DNA of 64,000 nucleotides, from positions 558,001 through 622,000 of the forward strand of contig CAVVAY010000013.1 of the NCBI GenBank assembly GCA_963746465.1, written 5' to 3'. The notes under the pieces are model-generated. The model ran no database searches. It was not told the DNA's origin and was given only the letters and a program-made list of their open reading frames with translations. A program made the position numbers and the translations under genes. Shown one piece after another: positions 58,295 to 64,000 of this stretch. Source of the stretch: CAVVAY01 sp963746465 (GTDB taxonomy: Bacteria; Actinomycetota; Actinomycetes; JACCUZ01). Positions within the stretch are counted from its first letter, which is position 1; each line of letters opens with the position of its first letter.

Positions 58295-58430
58295 GGGTGT
58301 CACCTCCATCTTTCGTGTCAGTCGGCTGGTCGTCGGCTGGTTGGTGTCTGTCAGAAGAGCCACGGTCTGGCCTCTGGTTCCAGGGCCCCGGTGGGGGCCG
58401 ATCGGACGGACGGAGCGATCTGGTCCGAAA

Positions 58431-58472
58431 AACGAAAAAGACCGCGGATCCCGGGTGTCGGGTTCCGCGGCC
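58431..58472 (-). terminator. Intrinsic terminator (attenuator) in the whiB7 leader
   Basis: On the minus strand GGCCGCGGAACCCG (58459-58472) pairs with CGGGATCCGCGGTC (58440-58453): 14 positions, one mismatch, one wobble, 5-base loop. It is followed by TTTTTCGTTTTT (ending near 58428). It lies 24 bases after the upstream ORF stop and 136 bases before the whiB7 start, the arrangement expected for attenuation of whiB7. Confidence 0.85.
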
Positions 58473-58496
58473 TTGGAGGTGCCGGATAGAGAAGTC

Positions 58497-58733
58497 CTAT
58501 ACCGGTGGGCTCCAGGAGCGGGACCCCGCGAGACCGTCGAAGACGACGACATCGCTGATCGGGAGCAGAGCGCTGGTGCGGGCCTGGGCGATGGCGGTCT
58601 TCTCCCGCATGGCGGTGGACAGACCGGTCCCCTGGGCGTATGCCGTCCACGGGCCCGCAACGATGCTGTGGGCACCCGAGAAGGCACCGGACAGCGCGAA
58701 CGGCGAGCACGTGTACGTCTCGATGTTCTCCAC
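58497..58733 (-). CDS. Upstream ORF in the whiB7 leader
   Basis: The frame has 78 codons with a GTG start at 58733 and GGAGGTGG 6 bases upstream. The peptide begins MENIETYTCSPFALSGAFSG and ends SRSWSPPV, a Ser/Ala/Thr-rich sequence without a membrane segment. It sits in the position of the regulatory upstream ORF described for mycobacterial and streptomycete whiB7/wblC leaders. Stalling of ribosomes on it by antibiotics would be expected to keep the downstream terminator from forming. At 78 codons it is long for a pure leader peptide. A farther ATG at 58748 is possible. Peptide function is unknown. Confidence 0.75.
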   Translation of the reverse strand: MENIETYTCSPFALSGAFSGAHSIVAGPWTAYAQGTGLSTAMREKTAIAQARTSALLPISDVVVFDGLAGSRSWSPPV

Positions 58734-58805
58734 GGTGCCCACCTCCACTTCTGTCTCGGGCCGCTCGAGGCGGCGTGATCTGCGTCTGCTGACCCAGTGC
58801 GAAGA

Positions 58806-58845
58806 ACTCTAGGGAAGGTCCCCGTCAGGTGCAATCATTTTTTTG
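58806..58845 (-). promoter_or_regulatory. WhiB7-type autoregulatory promoter with AT tract
   Basis: On the minus strand: A-run (complement of the seven T at 58838-58844), then -35 TTGCAC (58829-58834), a 17-base spacer, and -10 TAGAGT (58806-58811). An AT-rich tract just upstream of -35 is the DNA feature recognised by the WhiB7 AT-hook. The site overlaps the last codons of uvrD2. It would give a leader of about 500 bases before whiB7. Confidence 0.85.
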
Positions 58846-60962
58846 ACTCCTGTCGGCGTCTTTTCCGAATCGTCATCTCCGGCCGCCGTAACAGGCACCG
58901 GCTGGCCCGAGCAGAGGGCCATCACGTCCGCCCCGTAGCGCTCCAGCTTGGCGCGCCCGACACCGGAGATCGCGAGCAGCTCGCGCTCGGTGGTCGGCCG
59001 CACCTCGGCCAACGCGGTGAGGGTGGCGTCGGTGAACACGACGTACGCCGGCACGCTGGCCGCCTTCGCCTGCTCGGCCCGCCACTCGCGCAACCGCTCG
59101 AACAGCTCCTCGTCGTAGGCCGACGGGCAGTCCTCGCAGCGCCCGAGCTTGCGCGCGCGAGGTGCGGTCAGCGCCTTGCCGCACACCCGGCAGACTGCCG
59201 GGCCCTTGCGGCCGCGGGCTCCGCGGGTGACCGGCGGCTGCGCTGTCGAGGCGTGCAGCCCCTCCAGGAACCGGGACGGCCGCCGGCTGCCGCGGCCCCC
59301 GGGTGCCCGGGCCAGCGACCAGGTGATGGACAGGTGCTCCCGGGCCCGAGTGACCGCGACGTAGAGCAGCCGGCGCTCCTCCTCGACCTGCTCCGGTGTC
59401 TCGGCGTAGGTGATCGGCAGCATCCCGTCGCTGACCCCGACGACGAACACGGCGTCCCACTCGAGGCCCTTCGCCGCGTGCAGCGAGGCGAGCGTGACGC
59501 CCTCGACGGTCGGCGCGTGCTGCGCATCGGCCCGCTCGTCGAGCTCTGCTACGAAGTCGCGCAGCGTCGCGCCGGCTGTCGCGGCGGCGAGGTCGTCGGC
59601 CAGCCTGGCCAGCGCAGCCAGCGACTCCCAGCGCTCGCGGACCGCGCCGCCGCCGTCGGGCGGCGACTCGCTCCACCCGCTGCCTGAGAGCACCGCACGA
59701 ACGGTCGAGGGCAGGTCGTCGGAGTCGGCGGAGCGGGCCGCGCCGCGCAGCAGCATCCGCGCCTCGCGGACCTCCGGCCGGTCGAAGAACCGCTCGCCGC
59801 CCCGCAGGATGTAGGGCACCCGTGCGTCAGCGAGCGCCTGCTCGTAGGTCTCGCTCTGCCCGTTCGTGCGGAACAGCACCGCGACCTCGCTGGCCGGCGT
59901 ACCGGCTGCCAGCAGGGCTTGCACCCGGGTCGCGACGTGGCGGCCCTCGGCCGGTTCGTCCGGCAGTGCGCGCAGGTCGGGATCAGGACCGGGCGGTCGC
60001 TGCGCGATCAGCTCGAGGGCACTGCGGCGGCCGGCCGCGCTGCCGGTGACGATGCGGTTCGCGAGCTGCACGACCTGCGGGGTGGAGCGGTAGTCGCGCA
60101 CCAGCCGCACCTCGCCGGCGGACGGGTGCCGCTGCCGGAAGCTGAGCAGGAAGTCCGGCGACGCCCCGGCGAAGGTGTAGATGGTCTGGTTGGGGTCGCC
60201 GACGACGCAGACCTCCTCGCGGTCGCCGAGCCACTGGTCGAGCAGTGCCTGCTGCAGCGGGCTGACGTCCTGGTACTCGTCGACGACCAGCTGGTGGTAC
60301 TGGCCGCGGACCGCGTCGGCCACCTGGCGGTGCTCGGCGATCAGGCCGACGGTGTAGAGCAGCACGTCCTCGAAGTCGATGACCTGGCGTTCCCGCTTCA
60401 CCTGCTCGTACGTCGACAGCAGCCGCACCATCAGCGCCGGGTCGATGCCGGCAGGCGGGACCCGGGCTGCCTTGGCCGCCGCGGCCGGGTAGTCGTCGCG
60501 GTCGGTCATGGTGACCTTGACCCACTCGACCTCGGCGCTGAGGTCGCGGATCGTGGCGCGGTCGGTCGCCAGGCGCAGCCGGCCCGCGGCCTCGGCGACA
60601 AGCCCGGCCTTGTGCGACACGAGCTCGGGCAGGTCGCCGCCGACGTGCCGCGGCCAGAAGTAGCGCAGCTGACGCAGGGCGGCGGCGTGGAAGGTGCGGG
60701 CCTGCACGCCCGCCGCGCCGAGGTCACGCAGCCGGGTGCGCATCTCGCCGGCGGCCCGGGCGGTGAAGGTCACGGCCAGCACTCGTTGCGGCACGTAGAC
60801 GCCGCCGAGGACGCCGTAGGCGATGCGGGACGTGATCGCCCGGGTCTTGCCGGTGCCTGCCCCGGCGAGCACGCACAGCGGGCCCTGCAGAGTGGTGGCC
60901 ACCTCGCGCTGCTCGGGGTCGAGTGCGGCGAGCAGCTCGTCGGCGGTCGGGGTGGGCGGCAC
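58809..60962 (-). CDS. uvrD2: ATP-dependent DNA helicase UvrD2
   Basis: An SF1A helicase of 717 residues, equivalent to Rv3198c. Walker A is GAGTGKT (34-40), motif Ia VTFTARAAGEM, motif II VVDEYQDVSPLQQALLD, motif III VVGDPNQTIYTFAGA, motif V TLASLHAAKGLEWDAVF and motif VI YVAVTRAREHL. A four-cysteine zinc element (VCRVCGKALT and RCEDCPS) links the motor to a C-terminal HRDC domain (residues 640-700), the actinobacterial UvrD2 layout. It unwinds DNA in repair. GTG 60962 is taken as start; an in-frame GTG at 61019 would add 19 residues. Its 3' end contains the whiB7 promoter. Confidence 0.93.
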   Translation of the reverse strand: MPPTPTADELLAALDPEQREVATTLQGPLCVLAGAGTGKTRAITSRIAYGVLGGVYVPQRVLAVTFTARAAGEMRTRLRDLGAAGVQARTFHAAALRQLRYFWPRHVGGDLPELVSHKAGLVAEAAGRLRLATDRATIRDLSAEVEWVKVTMTDRDDYPAAAAKAARVPPAGIDPALMVRLLSTYEQVKRERQVIDFEDVLLYTVGLIAEHRQVADAVRGQYHQLVVDEYQDVSPLQQALLDQWLGDREEVCVVGDPNQTIYTFAGASPDFLLSFRQRHPSAGEVRLVRDYRSTPQVVQLANRIVTGSAAGRRSALELIAQRPPGPDPDLRALPDEPAEGRHVATRVQALLAAGTPASEVAVLFRTNGQSETYEQALADARVPYILRGGERFFDRPEVREARMLLRGAARSADSDDLPSTVRAVLSGSGWSESPPDGGGAVRERWESLAALARLADDLAAATAGATLRDFVAELDERADAQHAPTVEGVTLASLHAAKGLEWDAVFVVGVSDGMLPITYAETPEQVEEERRLLYVAVTRAREHLSITWSLARAPGGRGSRRPSRFLEGLHASTAQPPVTRGARGRKGPAVCRVCGKALTAPRARKLGRCEDCPSAYDEELFERLREWRAEQAKAASVPAYVVFTDATLTALAEVRPTTERELLAISGVGRAKLERYGADVMALCSGQPVPVTAAGDDDSEKTPTGVKKMIAPDGDLP

Positions 60963-61127
60963 GGCCCCATCCTCGCAGCGGCCCCGGACACCCCGCGGCG
61001 GCGGTGTGGATCGCGCCACACCGGCGCCAGACGGGGAAGCGGGCGGCACGCCGAGGCGTTGAGATGATCATGTCCGGGCAGAGTGCCCGTGTCGTCCGGT
61101 CGTCAGCGCGGAGAGAGGTTCGTCCCT

Positions 61128-61373
61128 GTGTCGCCCAGCATGGTCACCATGTACAGCACGGTCTGGTGCGGCTACTGCCGCCGGCTCAAGGACCAGATGG
61201 AGCGCGAGGGCATCACCTACCGCGTCGTCGACATCGAGGACGACCCCACGGCGGCTGAGCTGGTGATGTCGGTCAACGGCGGCAACCAGACCGTCCCGAC
61301 CCTCGTCTTCCCGGACGGGTCGGCGCTGACCAACCCCAGCCTGGCCCAGGTCAAGGACAAGCTCGCCGCCTGA
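61128..61373 (+). CDS. mrx1: Mycoredoxin-type glutaredoxin
   Basis: The product has 81 residues with the thioredoxin-fold active site WCGYCRRL (Cys14, Cys17), the cis-proline TVPTLVFPDG and a final helix SLAQVKDKLAA. In actinobacteria Mrx1 reduces mycothiol-protein mixed disulfides with mycothiol as electron donor. GTG 61128 has GAGAGAGG 9 bases upstream. It is divergent from uvrD2 with about 165 bases between, and converges on a membrane protein gene after 10 bases. Equivalent to Rv3198A. Confidence 0.92.
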   Translation: MSPSMVTMYSTVWCGYCRRLKDQMEREGITYRVVDIEDDPTAAELVMSVNGGNQTVPTLVFPDGSALTNPSLAQVKDKLAA

Positions 61374-61383
61374 CGAGCAACCC

Positions 61384-62103
61384 TCAGCTCAGCTCGGCGA
61401 CGTCCTGGCCGAGGTCGACCAGGCTCACCGTGAAGACGACGACCAACACGAGCCGGGCAGCCCACCGGAGTCCGGGGTGACCCAGGGCCTTCGCGCCGGC
61501 CGGTACACGACGGACACTGGCCAGCACGACCCAGCCGGCGACGAGCAGCACCAGCAGCGGCGCCACCGGCAACCACAGAGCCAGCGCGGCGCCCACCATC
61601 CATCGCGGTGCCGTCCTCCAGCGGTCCCGTTCCAGCAGCTGTTCCGCGATCACTGTCAGCAGGGCTGCGTACCCGCCGGGGATCGCCACGAAGAGTGCGA
61701 TCGCGAGCCAGGTCGGTTCGAGCAGCGTGAAGTCCACGCCGTCGCTGTGCACGACCTGCGCTGCCACCACGACAGCCGGACCGCCGCCGAGGCTGAGCAC
61801 CTGGAACCAGCGCGGTCCGACCCGCAGGTCTCGCAGGATCGCGTAGCAGCCGGCGCCGACTATGCCCAGCACGGTGCCGATGGCGAGCAGGTTCAGCGTG
61901 GCCGCGGTGAACTGCCCGATGGTGAAACCGTCATCGCTGGTGACCCCGGACGCCTCGGGATTGAGCGCGGCGAGGAGGAACATCGCGAGCCGGCTGCCCG
62001 CGCCCCCGACCAGCAAGCCGAGCAGGGCACCCGTCGCGGTGATGACCGCGAGCCGACGGGCAGCCAGCTCGGCGGGTGCCCGCCATTCCTCTCCCTGGTC
62101 CAC
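61384..62103 (-). CDS. Polytopic membrane protein, unknown function
   Basis: The product has 239 residues and 6-7 predicted transmembrane helices, for example LAVITATGALLGLLVGGAG, AATLNLLAIGTVLGIVGAGC, LAIALFVAIPGGYAALLTVI and ALALWLPVAPLLVLLVAGWV. A long loop near residues 40-60 carries ALNPEASGVTSDDGFTIGQF, which looks extracytoplasmic. No family recognised. The GTG at 62103 shares a base with the preceding stop (TAGTG), so it is translated with the upstream GNAT-like membrane protein. Confidence 0.7.
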   Translation of the reverse strand: MDQGEEWRAPAELAARRLAVITATGALLGLLVGGAGSRLAMFLLAALNPEASGVTSDDGFTIGQFTAATLNLLAIGTVLGIVGAGCYAILRDLRVGPRWFQVLSLGGGPAVVVAAQVVHSDGVDFTLLEPTWLAIALFVAIPGGYAALLTVIAEQLLERDRWRTAPRWMVGAALALWLPVAPLLVLLVAGWVVLASVRRVPAGAKALGHPGLRWAARLVLVVVFTVSLVDLGQDVAELS

Positions 62104-62720
62104 TAGCGGTCCAGGTCGAGGCGGAAGGTGTCGCCGTCCCGTCGGAAGCCGAGCCGGTCGTAGTACGGCGCGACCATCCCGGGCGGCGTGAGGACGCGGG
62201 AGAAGCCGCGGTCGCGGAACAGCCCGCTGCGCCGGTAGACGAACTCGCCCGGCGTGAAGTCGCGGAACCGGGGAGTGACGTAGTCCAGCTCGACCTGGGC
62301 GACTCCCCCGCCTGCATCGCGCACCAGCACGACGCCCACGGTCTCGTCGCCGTGCTGGACGAGGAACGCCAAGGTGCCGACGTCCGGCGGTCCGGTGAAG
62401 CCGGGCAGGAAGCGGCGGATGTCCTCGCCGTGCACCGTCAGCACGTGCTGGAGGTAGGCGTCGGCGGCGCCGACCTCGAGCACCTGGTAGGCGCTCTCGT
62501 CGTGCCGTTCCTTGAGCAGGCGACGGATGAACCAGACGTTGATCCCGGCCAGGACCGCATTCATGGCCACCATCGGCCAGATGCCCAGCAGGGCGTTGAA
62601 GACGACGAGGACGCTGCTGGCCACCAGGTTCAGGGCGCGGAACCGCAGCACCCGGGCCTGCAGCAGCGAGTAGATGAGCAACGCCGAGCCGGCCCAGCCC
62701 AGTGCGTCCAGCCAGCTCAC
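62103..62720 (-). CDS. Two-helix membrane protein with a C-terminal GNAT-like domain
   Basis: The product has 205 residues. Residues 1-70 hold two to three hydrophobic helices (LGWAGSALLIYSLLQARVL, VASSVLVVFNALLGIWPMVA, and MNAVLAGINVWFIRRLL), like YgjV-type inner membrane proteins. Residues 78-205 look like a degenerate GNAT: TLAFLVQHGDETVGVVLVRD, QVELDYVTPRFRDFTPGEF and YYDRLGFRRDGDTFRLDL. The canonical acetyl-CoA motif R-x-x-G-x-G/A is missing, so it may bind a ligand without acetylating. It precedes a second membrane protein gene by overlap and lies just after nudC. Confidence 0.72.
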   Translation of the reverse strand: MSWLDALGWAGSALLIYSLLQARVLRFRALNLVASSVLVVFNALLGIWPMVAMNAVLAGINVWFIRRLLKERHDESAYQVLEVGAADAYLQHVLTVHGEDIRRFLPGFTGPPDVGTLAFLVQHGDETVGVVLVRDAGGGVAQVELDYVTPRFRDFTPGEFVYRRSGLFRDRGFSRVLTPPGMVAPYYDRLGFRRDGDTFRLDLDR

Positions 62721-62723
62721 CGG

Positions 62724-63629
62724 TCAGCCCTCCACGTGGTGGGGCAGGGGCTCGCCGTACCAGTGCTCGATCAGCCGGCGCGCGATCGAGATCGACGGTG
62801 ACATCTGCACCCGCCCGCTGCCGATGTCGTCGCGCAGCGCAGCCCGGGTGTACCACCTGGCCTCGGCGATCTCGCCGTCATGACGGTGGACCTCGGTGGT
62901 GCGGGCGTGCGCGCTGAACCCGAGCATCAGGCTGGACGGGAACGGCCAGGGCTGGCTGCCGAGGTAGGTCACCGCACCGATCTCGACGCCGACCTCCTCG
63001 TGCACCTCACGTCGGACCGCGGCCTCCAGCGACTCGCCCGGCTCGACGAACCCGGCCAGCGTCGAGAACCTGCCCTCCGGCCAGCTGGCCTGCCGGCCGA
63101 GCAGCAGGCGGTCGTCGTCGTCGACCACCAGCATGATCACGGCGGGGTCGGTCCGCGGGTAGTGCTCGCTTCCGTCGGCCAGGCAGCGCCTGGTGTGACC
63201 GGCGTTCTCCGGCCGGGTGTCCGCCCCGCACCGCGGGCAGTGCCGGTGCGTGACGTGCCAGTTCGCCAACGAGACCGCGTGCACCACCAGGCCCGCCTCC
63301 AGGTCGTCCAGCCCCGCGCCGATCTCACGCAGCCCCAGGAAGCGGGGAGCGTGCTCGTCGCCGGTGTCCGGACCGTCCTCGACGGCGGCGAAGTAGGCCA
63401 CACCGTCGAAGCTGCCGAGGAAGATCCTGCGCTCCTCCGGCACGTCCGGACGCGTGCCCAGGTCCAGCCGTGGAGGGTCTCCGGTCACCGCGGCCCGGCC
63501 GTCGCGCAGCCGGAGCACCCGGGTGGTCGGGTCGGCCCAGGCCGACGCCAGCCATGCCGTGTCGGTGCGCCGGCCGGCATCCCGGTCGACGACGGCGCGG
63601 GCAAGGGCGAGGTCGGGCAGCGTGGTCAT
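62724..63629 (-). CDS. nudC: NAD(+)/NADH diphosphatase (decapping) NudC
   Basis: The product has 301 residues, equivalent to Rv3199c. It cleaves NADH to NMNH and AMP and in other bacteria removes NAD caps from RNA. A zinc-ribbon segment HCPRCGADTRPENAGHTRRC lies in the middle, with the last cysteine pair reduced to one Cys as in mycobacterial NudC. The NUDIX box is GFVEPGESLEAAVRREVHEE, and the NudC signature SQPWPFPSSLM follows. ATG 63629 fits the family length. It is 3 bases before the next gene in the same direction, so it heads a transcript with the two membrane protein genes. Confidence 0.92.
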   Translation of the reverse strand: MTTLPDLALARAVVDRDAGRRTDTAWLASAWADPTTRVLRLRDGRAAVTGDPPRLDLGTRPDVPEERRIFLGSFDGVAYFAAVEDGPDTGDEHAPRFLGLREIGAGLDDLEAGLVVHAVSLANWHVTHRHCPRCGADTRPENAGHTRRCLADGSEHYPRTDPAVIMLVVDDDDRLLLGRQASWPEGRFSTLAGFVEPGESLEAAVRREVHEEVGVEIGAVTYLGSQPWPFPSSLMLGFSAHARTTEVHRHDGEIAEARWYTRAALRDDIGSGRVQMSPSISIARRLIEHWYGEPLPHHVEG

Positions 63630-63639
63630 CGCGGGGTTG

Positions 63640-64000
63640 TCACTGGCGAAGCGTCCGCGCGAGGTCGTCCCACAGGTGCGCGGCTGCCTCGGCGCCCTTG
63701 AGCAGCAAGGGAATCTCGACCTTCTCGTTCGGCGCGTGCCACCCGTCGTCGGGCAGGCTGATGCCGAGGAACACGACCGGGGCGCCGGTGACGTCCTGCA
63801 GGTCAGCCTCCGGTCCGGAGCCACCCTCACGGGTGTAGAGCACCTCGGTGCCGAACGCGGTGGACATCGCGCGGGTGACCGAGCCGAGCGCCGGGTGGTC
63901 GAGCGGCGTGAGGCACGGCCGTACACCGCCGCCGTACCAGTGCATCGACCACTCGATGCCGGCCGGGACGACGGCGCCGAGCCAGGCCTCGAACTTGCGC
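63640..64000 (-). CDS. M20 family peptidase, C-terminal end (partial)
   Basis: The frame is open to the right edge of the window, so the start lies outside. The visible 120 residues begin RKFEAWLGAVVPAGIEWSMH and carry REGGSGPEADLQDVTGAPVV and the zinc-ligand region GISLPDDGWHAPNEKVEIPL, where His is a metal ligand of M20 dipeptidases (the usual HxxNE arrangement). It is followed by a terminal helix LLKGAEAAAHLWDDLARTL. It probably cleaves dipeptides in the cytoplasm. The nudC start lies 11 bases downstream of its stop, so they may share a transcript. Confidence 0.88.
   Translation of the reverse strand, partial: RKFEAWLGAVVPAGIEWSMHWYGGGVRPCLTPLDHPALGSVTRAMSTAFGTEVLYTREGGSGPEADLQDVTGAPVVFLGISLPDDGWHAPNEKVEIPLLLKGAEAAAHLWDDLARTLRQ

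Noticed and set aside
58747..58834. Extension of the WhiB7 frame to 58834
   Set aside because: It is the frame of the leader RNA crossing the upstream ORF and terminator; the ribosome site fixes the start at 58294.

Overview
The window is about 71% GC by eye, is densely packed with genes, uses many GTG starts and often overlaps stop and start codons (ATGA, GTGA, TAGTG). It carries actinobacterial signature genes: WhiB7, UvrD2, mycoredoxin, UPF0182, the DUF2342 zinc protein, a PPA1309-family protein, an F420-linked LLM oxidoreductase and an IdeR/DtxR iron box. The best guess is a chromosomal segment of a Propionibacteriales member such as Nocardioides or a relative. I see no phage, insertion sequence, CRISPR array or rRNA.

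Layout. 1-2.4 kb: end of a GNAT gene, a secreted Asp-box protein, an N-terminally truncated Arr-like rifampin ADP-ribosyltransferase and a PP2C-like gene broken by an internal deletion. 2.4-7.4 kb: a WS/DGAT-GNAT fusion overlapping a ROK glucokinase, then an SDR, a VOC protein and a siderophore-interacting-type flavin reductase. 7.5-12.7 kb: phosphoketolase and acetate kinase (acetyl-phosphate/ATP shunt), then two F420-type oxidoreductases. 12.7-23.9 kb: a stress and redox neighbourhood (SDRs, a zinc alcohol dehydrogenase, two FAD oxidoreductases, SRPBCC, a HAD hydrolase and a three-gene run of small envelope or stress proteins). Two genes here carry apparent single-base frameshifts. 23.1-25.7 kb: a histidine phosphatase, an ADP-dependent NAD(P)H-hydrate dehydratase and a coiled-coil protein.

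25.7-32.0 kb holds a ferric-iron ABC transporter operon headed by an IdeR-like box. It ends in an unusual 845-residue protein joining an adenylation domain, a carrier domain and an integral-membrane acyltransferase. 32.6-36.8 kb carries a SNF2 ATPase and an MFS exporter. 36.8-38.8 kb is an ECF41 sigma factor facing an epimerase-like oxidoreductase; that gene has a textbook ECF41 promoter. An initiator tRNA-Met follows.

39-64 kb is a conserved actinobacterial block that, from memory, matches Mycobacterium tuberculosis Rv3193c-Rv3199c in content and order: UPF0182, YlbL-type PDZ/Lon protease, DUF2342 protein, ThiF-like E1 protein, AarF/UbiB kinase, whiB7, uvrD2, mycoredoxin and nudC. Interleaved genes include moaE, an epimerase, NUDIX, an M48-like peptidase, enoyl-CoA hydratase, an M20 peptidase, LigD polymerase and a possible type VII-secretion-like set (EspC-like plus DUF1023 hydrolase plus lipoprotein). 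The whiB7 leader is readable in full: an AT tract with -35 and -10 inside the end of uvrD2, a 78-codon upstream ORF, and an intrinsic terminator before the whiB7 start.

The strongest candidates for new biology are the iron-regulated adenylation-carrier-acyltransferase gene, the WS/DGAT-GNAT fusion, and the long upstream ORF of the whiB7 attenuator.
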